Shown: in pieces, positions 54,762-64,000 of the stretch | How positions within the stretch are numbered: position 1 is the stretch's first letter | How the letters are laid out: each line of letters begins with the position of its first letter | Assembly (NCBI GenBank): GCA_037976565.1 | Contig: CP137675.1 | Location: 4,102,837-4,166,836 of the forward strand | DNA length: 64,000 nucleotides | From: Mesocentrotus franciscanus | Taxonomy: Eukaryota; Echinodermata; Echinoidea; Camarodonta; Strongylocentrotidae | Direction of reading: 5' to 3' | The notes under the pieces: generated by a model | Told to the model about the DNA's origin: nothing | Database searches by the model: none | Seen by the model: the letters and a program-made list of their open reading frames with translations, nothing else | Program-made: the position numbers and the translations under genes

Positions 54762-57700
54762 CTAAGCAAAGAAAATAGCAAACCAAACTTCCATTACTTT
54801 CCATAAGGATAGCGTCAAATTCTTTGCAGTCTCTGCTATTCCAACATGAAAGTAAATCATTCTAAATGTGTTTCCTATTTCCAATTTGAAAGATTTAACT
54901 AGGTATCACCATAGGCATATCTTTGTGTTCACCATTCGTATCAATAAATTTCGTTTTGCTCATTGCCTTGAATAAAATGTAGTTCCACTGAAAATGTCAC
55001 AAATATATGTTTTTCCATACATGGTTAAGAGAAATTTAACGTAAATACCGCTTCTAAATATCTTCTCCCTAAAACGCATATGTTCTGTAAGGTTATTATA
55101 GAGCTGAGACTATTTCATGATAGTTGATAAGTATATGCAATGCGTAAAATGCGTTTCAAACCAGAATCGATCTATGAGGCAACAATTATCATTTTCGTAT
55201 GATCATACATTTGCTTTCGGTAAATTAAATACGTATCATGCAAGTCAGATGGCAAATGAACATGCGCAGAAAGAAGGAAGAAATGTAAAAAATAAAAGAA
55301 AAATAGGAAACGAAAGATGTAAAAAAACAGAATGGGAAGACCAAATGTTGACCGATCAAAATGCATAGATGCTGTCCAGCAATAGTTTTTAAGCAGAAAT
55401 AACGGATCCCCCTACACATAGATCATAACTCATATTCATGGTTGCAAAGGGACAAATAACTTTGTATAACTTTCAGCTGACTTTCGAGGTATGTTTTCTA
55501 ATGTATGATTTAAGCAGGACCATGTACCAGGCCAAATGATGGCCGTTGTAACAACATGCTTGTATTTATAGCTACAAATCACTTGATTATTTTCACATGG
55601 CACAAACACAGCTGGTTTGTTTAAAGCTTATCCACAGGAGGAGGTTGACGCTCCCTCCCGAAAATTATATCCCAAGAATCCCCATTTTATCCTATGGATT
55701 GTAAGTTAAAAGAAGGACGTCCCCACCCCTCTCCCCCGCTCCGAGATGCTCCGATACTATACATGTACTATTTTATCCCTTTGGTAGCTTGCTTGTGATA
55801 TGGAGCGAAAATATATGATACCAGAAAGGCTTTTAGATTGTTTTAAGAATAGAGAAAGAAAGGTCCTGAAAAGCATGCAAAATTTCTTCTTTTTTATCAT
55901 TACTATTCTGTTTATAATAATAAGATAGACTTTCAAGAGTATGCATTGTAAAAAAGCGTACAAGTTTGGATTAAAGAGATGTTGAATTAAATATTTCACG
56001 ATTTAAAAAAGAAAGAAAAAGAAATGCAAGTGTTTTGGGCTGTAATTAGCCAAGTGTAAGGCATATCCGAACAAAGAAGAAGGAAAAAAGGTGCATAAAT
56101 TTTAATGCCAATTGAAAAAACCTGTTAATTACATAAGATATTTGCATGCAATCATATGCTACAGCTTGTGTTCTCTGAATAACTAACACAAGCTTAGAAA
56201 TGAACGAAAACGTTAATAATGACATGTACTTCAGTAAGCTATACGAACAAAATAATAATTCAAAACATTATGAAAACATTCTATTACTGCTACTGCTGTT
56301 TCCTGCTACTGCTTCTATACTACGGCTGTCACTGTCTCTCTTGCTTAGCTCTTGCAGCTAATAGTTTAGTGTAAGAGTAGATTTTTTTTGTTAAAGCAAT
56401 ATAACTGATTTACAATGAGTTTCCAGAACTTGTAAACATATCGTTGATAATTCAGTCGCAAATGCTAAAGCAAATTATCCTTTGAAAAATCTTTACAACA
56501 TGATCAAATGTCATACTAATCACCTAGCCGCTTCGAGAAAAGTTTGGAAAAACAAAGTATATGGAAGTTAAATAATTGACCACCGATATTGCAGTGAAAC
56601 ATAGCCTCTATTTTAAAAAGGAAAAATAAATACTACATTTTTAGGAAAAGCACTACTTTGTGTTTTTTACTGAAAGTACTGCAGGTCCTATTTGGGCGGA
56701 AATATACAGTGATATTAAAGGATGCACAATTGTAGAAAAATAACAAAGAACTAGATTGCTTTGAGCTTTAAATGATTTGCCTTTTCATAAAACAAAAATG
56801 AAACATGCATACCTCGTACTTCATTGATAAATTGTTGATATGTAAAAGTCATAAAGAAATGAAACAAAACAAAAACAAAAACAAAAACAAGTGCGTGAGA
56901 AATAATACCAATATTTATGAGTAAATCATGCAAGTGAAGGTGACAACTGTCTGTATAACATACAATGGGGCTGTGATTTAATGTCAGGCATGTTACGTAT
57001 GGCATCAAGTTTTATTTTGCGTGGCACCACTGTAGTACACTCGAATGGGAGTGTCACGCATGTTATGTGTATCAGATGTGTGTAAGCGACAATGAAACTT
57101 GACAGTTACGCAAGTTACACGTGACAATTGTGAGGATATGACATCTGAATGTGATCGGGTGTCACACAACGTGTCTGAACATGACAAATGTTGGTCATGC
57201 TTCTGGAATGCAAGTGTCACACAGTTATGCGTGACAACTGTGTACATTATGTATGTGTCACGAAATGTGAAATGAGCGTCTTGCGTGTTCCAGGTGTATG
57301 CATAACATTGGAATGTAAGTGCGTAACGATGGACATGCCAATGACATGCCAATGACATGCTGAAATGAAAATAAAGCGTGAATCGATGAAATGTTATGTA
57401 ATAGAGAACACAACATACTCCTCAGCTTCGTTGCCTTCGTCGATGATGTCGGATGGCCCGTTACCTCGCTGTGTAGGACGCGGTCGACGCCTTGACTTAG
57501 CAAAGCGTGATGTGGTTCGAGAACGGTACTCGAACTTTCCCTTAGGTTCGGGCGGAGGGGATTGACATACCTGCTTACAACACCCGCGGGTTAAAGGGAG
57601 TTAAAGGGGGTTTGAAGGAGAAAAGAGTGCAAGAAATGATGGAGAGATAAACTAGAAAAGATACAGAGATCAAGGGTTATATTATGAAAACTAATTAAGA

Positions 57701-60700
57701 GAATTGTAATGATACATTAGAATATAGGAGGGGAGGATAATTGAAAGAGGGGGTACATTTTAGTCATCCATGATAGCGAAACGAAAGAAGTAAAGGGTAA
57801 GAAATCCGGAGTAAGAAATGAAAAACTTGTTTGTAAAAAAGAAAAGTGAGTGATGGAAAGTGTTCCGGAAAGGTTTAGATTGGAAATCGCTACATTAATC
57901 TATACCTTATCGCGTTATTTCAACAGCGATATATATACCAGGACTACTTAAATTATACGACCAATTAAACGGAGTGCCTTCATCATATCTTGTATGATAA
58001 TACACTGATAAATTAGTAGTAGGTGATGGTTATGGTATACGATGATACGATACCTCCACCAATACCATAGACACATATTAATAATTAAAAAGGGACTAAA
58101 AAGGAAAGACAACTTTTAAGAGGTGGACTAGTCTTGATGACATGGCGCAATAAAAACGTTCATTAAGTCGTATATAAGTGCTCGCGAGACAAACTGAATC
58201 CGCAACAGTATGAAAGTAATTTAGTCAACGACATGACGCAATTATTTCCTCTTTCATTTTGATCATTCATATGAATGCTCTCTTGGAGCCATTATACTGC
58301 AGTTGAAGTGACACGACGATGGATCTCATTGTAGTTCTCGTGTAGACCATTTCCCTTTTCCCTGTCAATACTTCCTCTTAGCTAACCTTCAATCAAAATC
58401 AAATTTGGTGGTTGCAGTATCTGGTCTGATTTTTGTCATCTTCTCATGGTAAATAAATGTTTTTCATTTGAGTATACAAGACACAGAATAGATGGTTTTT
58501 AAGAGGGTGTCCATAGGGGCGTGGGTGTATCAAAATTAATCGAAAAGACTGCCCTCTAGTGTGATCATTAAAACTGTTCTTAAATTGGCAGCAGGCAGTA
58601 TCATGTTCAAACCTGTCTGATAATTGACATACGCCGATGTACAAGAAGAAAAAAATTGAAACATCACTTTTAACAACCAAGATATTTTGATTAATGACAA
58701 AACTAAATGTTATATTTCACACAATGAATCTCTATTGATGACAGTGACTGGTCGAACCTGTCTATTAAGACCACCTAAGGAAAACAGAACAGTGGTCCCC
58801 GTTATAAGATGGACTTTCTAGACAGGTTCCGCAACACATGTATTTCTTTCAAGACCACTCCAATAGAGCTGATAAGACAGGATTGACTACATTCTCTCCC
58901 CACTGAAAAGGAAGTTCATGCACCCCATCAACACCCCAAAACTAAGACGACTCATGAGATTATACTCACATCTTGGCCGTTACTGTCTCCGTTCGCCTTG
59001 CCCCCTTCGAAGTTGGATCCATCCATTCCACTACCTTGCTCGATCAGGTAGGTGTCTTCGAAGTCCTGAAGGGGATCCACGTTGAAGAAGGATGCGAGCT
59101 CGAGTGGGTAGATGTAATCCATGACGAGGACGATGGACCCGCAGACGACAGATATAAGACCTGGATAAATGATGATACAAGATAGTTTGGTCTTATTTAT
59201 CTTGGGTAGCCAACATCAGTAATAATTAATACAGCCCTTCCAGCGGGCCGTGCAATCATTAACGACAACCATGCACAGGCTAAAACTTGCTCCCTTGTAG
59301 AAAGTATGATGGGTGTGTGATGGACTGGGGTGGTGTATAGGTGGGATGAAGGGTGTGGTAGGGGTAAGCGGGAAGGGGGACTTACCAGCAACCATGCAGA
59401 GCCAGAAGCTAGGTCCCTTGTGGAACTCAAGTACGTGATCAGCCGCGAAGGGTATCTTGAGTTCGGACCCATATCTAATGGTTGCATAGAGAACGTTAGC
59501 AGTCAACAGACTACCACCAGTCATGATGAGGAAATAAGCGCCATTTCGAATCACCATGAAGAAAAGGATGTTGGCTAAGATCCACAGCGGGAAGGATAGC
59601 CTGTGATCAAAGGAAAGGGGAAGGGATGTTATTGTACTTCTGACATTACAATCAGCAAACAGGGTGTCAAATCAACATTTTCTGGGTCCGTAAAGGCACC
59701 CGATGATAATTTATGATCTAAAAGAGTTTAATCATTTACTAGATGTATAGATTCTCTAATATTTATATCTCCCGTATCCGTACACCCTTCACGATTAAAA
59801 TACGCACATTCTGTGAAAGTTCAGTTTCAACGTGTCTCTATCATTATTGACTGTTGTTGTTTGCCCTCAACTTTGTATAATTGAGAAGAAAAAAATGGAT
59901 TTTAAACGTCTTGCTTTACTTCATAAAATAGTTTGACCCTGCAAGAGCCGGATCAACTCTACCATTCTTATACAATCATAACATCATAACTTTATTTACC
60001 AAGGGAAACCTCATCAGCACCAATGCTGCTCTCCCTAAGATCATGCAGTTATTATCATTCCAGCAATTACCAGGTACCCATTTACACCTGGGTGGAGGGT
60101 GGCAAATTTGAATTTAATGTCTTTCCAAAAGACGTTAGTGTCGGGCTGGGATTCGAACACTTGCGTTGAGAGTCAAGTGAATGAACCACTTTACCACGAC
60201 ACCTCCACATACCATGGCACATCTACATGTATGTGCTGATAAAGACAGTCAATGAGCTTACCAGACCATGATGTAGGCGTAGTACCCAGCCATTCGGTAA
60301 GATCGTCCCCATCTGATATCTTCACCATCCAAAGTGAAATACTCAGCAACCCAGAGAACCGGGTACGGTTTGCCTGACCATTGGGCCTCACGGAACTCAC
60401 GGTTGATACGTCCAGCTGCAACCAAAAAATTGAACCAGTTACTCATTCTCTTTTATTCGAAAACTATTACATCAAATCTACACATATCTTAGGATAGAGA
60501 TAGAGAATAAACAGAAATAACCAGGTTGACTTTCTGATTTTCATTTGTATGATAAGAAAAATAAGATTGATTTTCCAGATCTACCTCATGCAGGCATTGA
60601 TCGATCAACATACAAGACCAATGTATCTTTCACAATGTATTACGTCATATTCATAAGATGGATGCTACTCTATAGCCCTACCACCCTTTATCCATCACGC

Positions 60701-62458
60701 AAAGACGCTCAAGGCACTCCAATAAACGCTCCCAGTTTAACTTGGCAACCTTTACAATACCTTCAGCACAACTGCCACAGATCGATGGCAAATCTGCTCA
60801 CAGCCAATCAAATGGGAGGATTTCAGTAGTTTATAACAATAATTGTTGTAACTTGTTATTGATAACAACTTTTGTGAAACAGAGCCCTGGTGCGACAAAG
60901 GAAACAGTACGTGCAATGTATTCTCTAAGAACATGGACACTGGAGAATGATCACACTCCTTTCTATTGAAAGTCAATAATCATCTGAAGATACATTGATA
61001 CTGCTTAGGCTATATAATTATGAATAGTATTTTCAATTCTGATGTACTGTAACAATTCTGACAAAGACCCCAGAAGTCAGTCACTTACAGAATCGTCCAA
61101 ATCCGCCACGTCCCTGGCCGCCGTAGAAATGGAAGCGTTCGTTGTAGTTGATGACTTCATCGGGATGTTCTACAAGACTGTTAGCAGGAGCTAGGGACAA
61201 GGAACAAAATATCACGTTCATCAATCATTATAATGACTGAAGTTTATCTGATCAAGAGAACTACAATTTAACATGATCAGAACAATGAAATACATGCACC
61301 TGGCATTTTATCAAAAATAATGAACATTATCATCAGTTGTGTAAATAGACAATGGACTGTTTTATCTATAACGACATCATCTAACTTCTTTTTACCATCT
61401 TTTCCTTTTTTGACACATGACCTGCTTTTCTCATTTCGTACACAGTAAAACCATTCCCTGTATATTTAGCAGAAAAATGTAAATATTTCTTTAGATCTAA
61501 GTATGATTTGACTGAATTATAAATGAATATTTGTTAAAATTCATTTAATTCATTGAAAATCGAGTAAGGACTCATTGGTAGTATTCATTATTCGAAAAAG
61601 TTGCATGGCATTAACATTAAATGATTGAATGCAATCATCAAAATCTAAGTGTTTATGTGTATATTTAAAACGATTGAAAGCAATCATCCTACCTTTGAGT
61701 GTGATGTTGACGCTGTTGAGTCCGATCTTCACTTCGATGTCTGCGTGTTCTAATTCCTCATAAGAGAAAGCTTTGTAGTATGTCTTGATGTTTGTTAGTT
61801 CAGCCTTCTCCCATTCCTGTCCCCACAGAGACACTGCATTCAAGAAATCATGTCATTGATGTCAACATTAGCATTCATTCATCTATGCATTCATTCGTAC
61901 AATTTATTAAGCATGAGGTTATGTATGTCACCTTTCATCTCCAATGAAAACATCGCAATTTCTCTTTTATCCTCTCTGCTCTGCGTTACTCTTGTTTTTC
62001 TTCCCTAAATCACTCCTTCCTCTCTTCATCTCCTTTATTTCCTATCATTCCTTGCTTTTTCTTTCTTCATTTGTTTAATATGAAATCGATCTAGACTAAA
62101 GTTATATACTTCTATAATATGTAACGTAATATGTCCTGTAGCACAATATCATCATCTTTATCAATTGAATTGTTCTTTTATTATCGTCTTTTTCTAAGTC
62201 TTCCCCCCCCCCTCTCTCGCTCTCCCTCTATCTCTCTCTCTCTCTTACTCTCCCTCTCTCTCCCCCTCTCCCCCTCTCTCCCCTTCTCTCTCTCTCTCTC
62301 TCTCTCATTCTCACTCTCTAACTTCACAGTTTGAACAAATCACAAACAGCTGATCAAAACATAATGGAAGTATTCAGACAAGTGACCATTAAGCACTTAC
62401 GCATGATTCCGGCACCAATGAACAGACTGATCGTGATTCGCAAAAAACTGTAACATCT
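54480..62458 (-). CDS. DUOXA: Dual oxidase maturation factor (DUOXA) gene, N-terminus outside window, two alternative last exons
   Basis: DUOXA proteins are multipass membrane partners that let dual oxidase leave the ER and work as an H2O2 source. Six exons on the minus strand (62458-62401, 61833-61693, 61190-61089, 60415-60262, 59600-59386, 59160-58970) join in phase into 287 codons. Shared blocks with human DUOXA1 are RITISLFIG, YYKAFS, VNITLKG with an N-glycosylation site, INYNERF, YPVLWVAEYF, YRMAGYY and FHKGPSFW. Hydrophobic segments fall at SLFIGAG, at IMVWLSFPLWILANILFFMV, at the GGSLLTANVL region, and at FWLCMVAGLISVVCGSIVLVM. The tail is then either exon 57394-57570 (58 residues) or 54480-54761 (93 residues), giving 345 or 380 residues plus the missing start. 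Human DUOXA1 is about 343. The gene is tail to tail with CERT. Confidence 0.92.
54762..57010 (-). other. DUOXA intron or 3' flank, no recognised feature
   Basis: AT-rich between the two terminal exons, with an AAAAAC run at 56865-56890. No exon is seen. Confidence 0.45.
57011..57016 (-). promoter_or_regulatory. Candidate polyadenylation signal, short-tail DUOXA
   Basis: AATAAA on the minus strand, 378 nt past the stop of the 57394-57570 exon. It is the first one I see in that direction. Confidence 0.45.
57020..57360. repeat. Degenerate GTGTCACRCATGTTATG repeat in the DUOXA 3' UTR
   Basis: Variants of GTGTCACGCATGTTATG and CGTGACAACTGTG recur with irregular spacing, followed by a near-tandem ATGCCAATGAC. 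The tract lies between the short-tail stop and its candidate polyadenylation signal. Confidence 0.6.
57394..57570 (-). CDS. DUOXA: DUOXA terminal exon, short-tail version
   Basis: The acceptor AGCAG precedes 57570, entry is phase 0, and the stop is TAA at 57394-57396; 58 residues. It reads VCQSPPPEPKGKFEYRS, then a basic stretch (FAKSRRRPRPTQRGNG), then an acidic end with EEYVVFSIT. It is markedly GC-richer than its flanks, as coding sequence should be. The tail is cytoplasmic by topology. A GTAACG inside could act as a donor but leads out of phase. The polypyrimidine tract is weak, so the 5' edge is less sure than the frame. Confidence 0.75.
   Translation of the reverse strand, partial: VCQSPPPEPKGKFEYRSRTTSRFAKSRRRPRPTQRGNGPSDIIDEGNEAEEYVVFSIT
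57571..58969 (-). other. DUOXA intron
   Basis: 58745-58895 holds a diverged copy of the CAGTCAAACCTG MITE (GTCGAACCTGTCTATTAAGA, GACAGGATTGACTAC). Otherwise purine-rich AT sequence with nothing else recognised. Confidence 0.5.
58970..59160 (-). CDS. DUOXA: DUOXA exon, last membrane segment and proximal tail
   Basis: The acceptor ATCCAG precedes 59160 and the donor GTGAGT follows 58970. It is 191 nt, phase 1 to 0. It encodes the helix GLISVVCGSIVLVMDYIYPL, then LASFFNVDPLQDFEDTY and a Gly/Asn-rich stretch ending NGQD. Human has LKAFFNQSVDEDPML at this point. The exon exits in phase 0, compatible with either downstream terminal exon. Confidence 0.92.
59386..59600 (-). CDS. DUOXA: DUOXA exon, central membrane segments (FHKGPSFW)
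   Basis: The acceptor TCACAG precedes 59600 and the donor GTAAGT follows 59386. It is 215 nt, phase 2 to 1. It encodes LSFPLWILANILFFMV, then RNGAYFLIMTGGSLLTANV, then the loop and FHKGPSFWLCMVA. In human DUOXA1 the last block is HTHHGPAFWITL. Two hydrophobic helices and the start of a third are visible. Confidence 0.93.
59975..60215 (-). mobile_element. tRNA-derived SINE in a DUOXA intron
   Basis: On the minus strand it begins near 60212 with GGTGTCGTGGTAAAGTGG (A-box-like), then GTTCGAATCCC (a canonical B box), then ACCCTCCACCCAGGTG. The tail is AAATAAAGTTATGATG. Confidence 0.82.
60262..60415 (-). CDS. DUOXA: DUOXA exon, loop to membrane (YPVLWVAEYF)
   Basis: The acceptor GTTGCAG precedes 60415 and the donor GTAAGC follows 60262. 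It is 154 nt, phase 1 to 2. It encodes SGRINREFREAQWSGKP, then YPVLWVAEYFTLDGEDIR, then WGRSYRMAGYYAYIMVW. Human DUOXA1 has LPDPVLYLAEKF...YRLAGHYTSAMLWVAF. The exon ends inside the next transmembrane helix. Confidence 0.93.
60416..61088 (-). other. DUOXA intron, no recognised feature
   Basis: AT-rich intronic sequence. TGATCAACAT and nearby open frames have no recognised meaning. Confidence 0.5.
61089..61190 (-). CDS. DUOXA: DUOXA exon, extracellular loop (INYNERF)
   Basis: The acceptor CCCTAG precedes 61190 and the donor GTAAGT follows 61089. It is 102 nt, phase 1 to 1. It encodes APANSLVEHPDEVINYNERF and then HFYGGQGRGGFGRF. INYNERF matches human INYNEEF. The Gly-rich end (GGQGRGGFGRF) is not in the human proteins that I recall. 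Confidence 0.9.
61191..61692 (-). other. DUOXA intron, no recognised feature
   Basis: AT-rich intronic sequence with a pyrimidine stretch at 61382-61430. Nothing else is seen. Confidence 0.5.
61693..61833 (-). CDS. DUOXA: DUOXA exon, extracellular loop with N-glycosylation site
   Basis: The acceptor ATGCAG precedes 61833 and the donor GTAGGA follows 61693. It is 141 nt, phase 1 to 1. It encodes SLWGQEWEKAELTNIKTYYK, then AFSYEELEHADIEVKIG, then LNSVNITLKG. The human equivalent reads YKAFSSEWISADIGLQVGLGGVNITLTG. Asn-Ile-Thr is the family's conserved glycosylation sequon in the first large loop. Confidence 0.93.
61834..62400 (-). other. DUOXA intron with CT microsatellite
   Basis: CT/CCCT tract at 62200-62310. 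The Ser/Leu open frame over it is an artefact. Confidence 0.85.
62401..62458 (-). CDS. DUOXA: DUOXA exon, membrane segment SLFIG
   Basis: On the minus strand the acceptor TTTCAG precedes 62458 and the donor GTAAGT follows 62401. It is 58 nt, phase 0 to 1. It encodes RCYSFLRITISLFIGAGIM, which aligns with human LFWLLRVVTSLFIGAAIL, a transmembrane helix. The exon(s) for the first luminal segment and first helix are not in the 1.5 kb to the right and should lie beyond 64000. Confidence 0.85.
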
Positions 62459-62803
62459 CTGAAATAAAACATTAAGAAAATTAACGTAAGTTTAACAAAA
62501 TATGTCTATATCCCTCCATCAAAATAGTGTAATGTCGTCTCCAAGATAACGGTCACATTTCTTCGTCAACTTTATCCCAGATTGGAGAACTAAATCTCAA
62601 CAGAAAACAACATGAAAGAAGAAGTACTCAAAATCTAGACAATTTCAAAGTATGTTTTTTCTTCATTATTTTGGTGTCCCATAGCTTGCTAGTTATTGTA
62701 GAGTTGTGAATATAAACTGACATCATATTCGTCAATTTACTTTATATTTGAACTGATTCAAGCACTAGTATATAGGGCTTTACTGAACTTAATACGATGA
62801 TCA

Positions 62804-63017
62804 GGTTGCTATCACCATTGGTCTCTAAATTATAATCTTTAGATATTTTTTCCTTCAATAATATAAAAAAAATGTAAATTCTGTAGATTTGAGACCACGA
62901 ATTGTACGTCCCTTGAGATACAAATGCCAGTAAATGGTAAGAGCAAACAGTGGCATGAATGGCCTGACACAGTTAAGTCCAACTTAAACTCGATCTTAGT
63001 CTTTGTGAAACACCCCC
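62804..63017. mobile_element. Truncated copy of the 8607-8896 MITE
   Basis: GGTTGCTATCACCATTGGTC through TTAGTCTTTGTGAAACACCC matches the interior and right arm of the element at 8607-8896. The left arm is missing. Confidence 0.85.
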
Positions 63018-64000
63018 AGATATTATAGAATCTTAGATGTGATCGGTAACATATTTGACAAAGTAAATTGGACTTGCAATTCTATAAACATGGTATATCA
63101 TAAGTCTGTAATGATTATGAATCCCTATGCAACAACATGCATGTTGTTTCCAAAACGAGGTTTTAATACAAGCTGAGTGTTGACATCATAGCTTTATCTA
63201 TGATGTATGTAAACCTATATGTGAGGCAGCAGACGTTTTTTGTTTGAGTTTCTGTGATTGAGCTGTGTTTGGTTTATTTGATATTCTGTCATATAGCTAG
63301 ACTCGATTTGACTGTGTTATAAAAGGGAAACGTATTATGTTGCATTACTTTGAATTGCACTGCCTGTACAGAATACACGTAGTGCTTTCGTGTGTGTGTA
63401 TATATATATATATATGTATGTATGTATATAAATATACTTGCAGCAAGAAAATATTGATAACTTTCAGTTACAATATTGACTTAGATAATGCTTGAAAAGT
63501 GTTGTAACTGAAAGTAATCTAATTTCGACTTTCATATTATCATTTATTTATAAATTTAAAAGGCTGTTATTAATGTACTAGTATCAGTATCTCTTCCTTC
63601 CCATGTAGTTATTAGAAAATTCAATTCAATTTTATTTCATTCAGTTAAGAAAAAATAAACAATCAGATATATTACATAAAATACACATTAAAAACATATT
63701 GGACAAGGACATAAAAATAAACTGAATAGGCTGCAACCTGAAAGGAAACATAATCCTTAAAAGTTGACCCATTCTTGATAAAATACATTCGTTACTGAAC
63801 ATTATACAAAGACACAAATCAAAACGACAAACACACATACAAACAAACAAAATATGCCTTGAATTAAAATGATTATTCAGCATCAGCATCAGTGTAATTA
63901 TTGCAATTTACCCAAAAGAAATTTCTTATACCTAAGTTTAAATACATTTACACTAGCAGAATTCTGTATGTAATGAAGAAGAGTTTTCGACAGAAACGGT
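63018..64000. other. DUOXA upstream intron, retroposon tail at the right edge
   Basis: A TA/TATG run at about 63398-63432 and an ATTCAATTCAATTTTATTTC retroposon tail at about 63619-63640, continuing to the edge. No N-terminal DUOXA exon was found. Confidence 0.5.

Noticed and set aside
59197..59578. Other open frames over the DUOXA exon at 59386-59600
   Set aside because: They run through the intron or the wrong frame; only the spliced frame matches the DUOXA family.

Overview
The window is eukaryotic genomic DNA from an animal. It is AT-rich, has spliced genes with GT-AG introns, and is dominated by introns and repeats. Two conserved animal genes can be read, both incomplete, and they converge tail to tail. 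The proteins look like non-vertebrate orthologues. The repeat content (a dispersed element beginning TTTTTGTCTCGCCTGC with internal AAGGTCAAAGGTCA units, tRNA-derived SINEs, many foldback MITEs) recalls sea urchin genomes. An echinoid or related marine deuterostome is my best guess, held with moderate confidence.

Plus strand, 3370-38703: the 3' part of a ceramide transfer protein gene (CERT1/COL4A3BP). Seven coding exons encode an FFAT motif for ER docking, a short linker and a whole START lipid-transfer domain. The PH domain exons lie left of the window. One intron is about 25.9 kb (8384-34305) and holds most of the transposon debris. The sixth visible exon carries a single-base frameshift. 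Directly after the stop codon lies a minisatellite of about 24 copies whose unit includes the stop-codon context.

Minus strand, 62458 down to 54480: a dual oxidase maturation factor gene (DUOXA). Six internal exons encode most of the membrane protein. Two possible terminal exons (57394-57570 and 54480-54761) are in the same phase and encode unrelated cytoplasmic tails. The N-terminal exon(s) lie right of the window.

Regions: 1-2222, a 95-bp tandem array split by a 1.87-kb inverted-repeat transposon with an 8-bp target duplication. 3500-4115, a foldback next to the FFAT exon. 4892-7750, a higher-order tandem array carrying copies of a CERT exon end. 8.4-34.3 kb, the giant intron with SINEs, MITEs, a 200-bp GGT tract, three copies of one MITE family (one hosting a three-level nest of insertions at 27.15-29.48 kb) and two copies of the GTCTCGCC element. 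38.7-39.7 kb, the stop-codon minisatellite. 41528-42027, a 500-N gap. 40-54.4 kb, an intergenic desert with short repeats. 54.4-62.5 kb, DUOXA. Nothing prokaryotic, viral or CRISPR-like was seen, no complete tRNA or rRNA gene was recognised, and most short open frames look like chance or repeat-derived readings.
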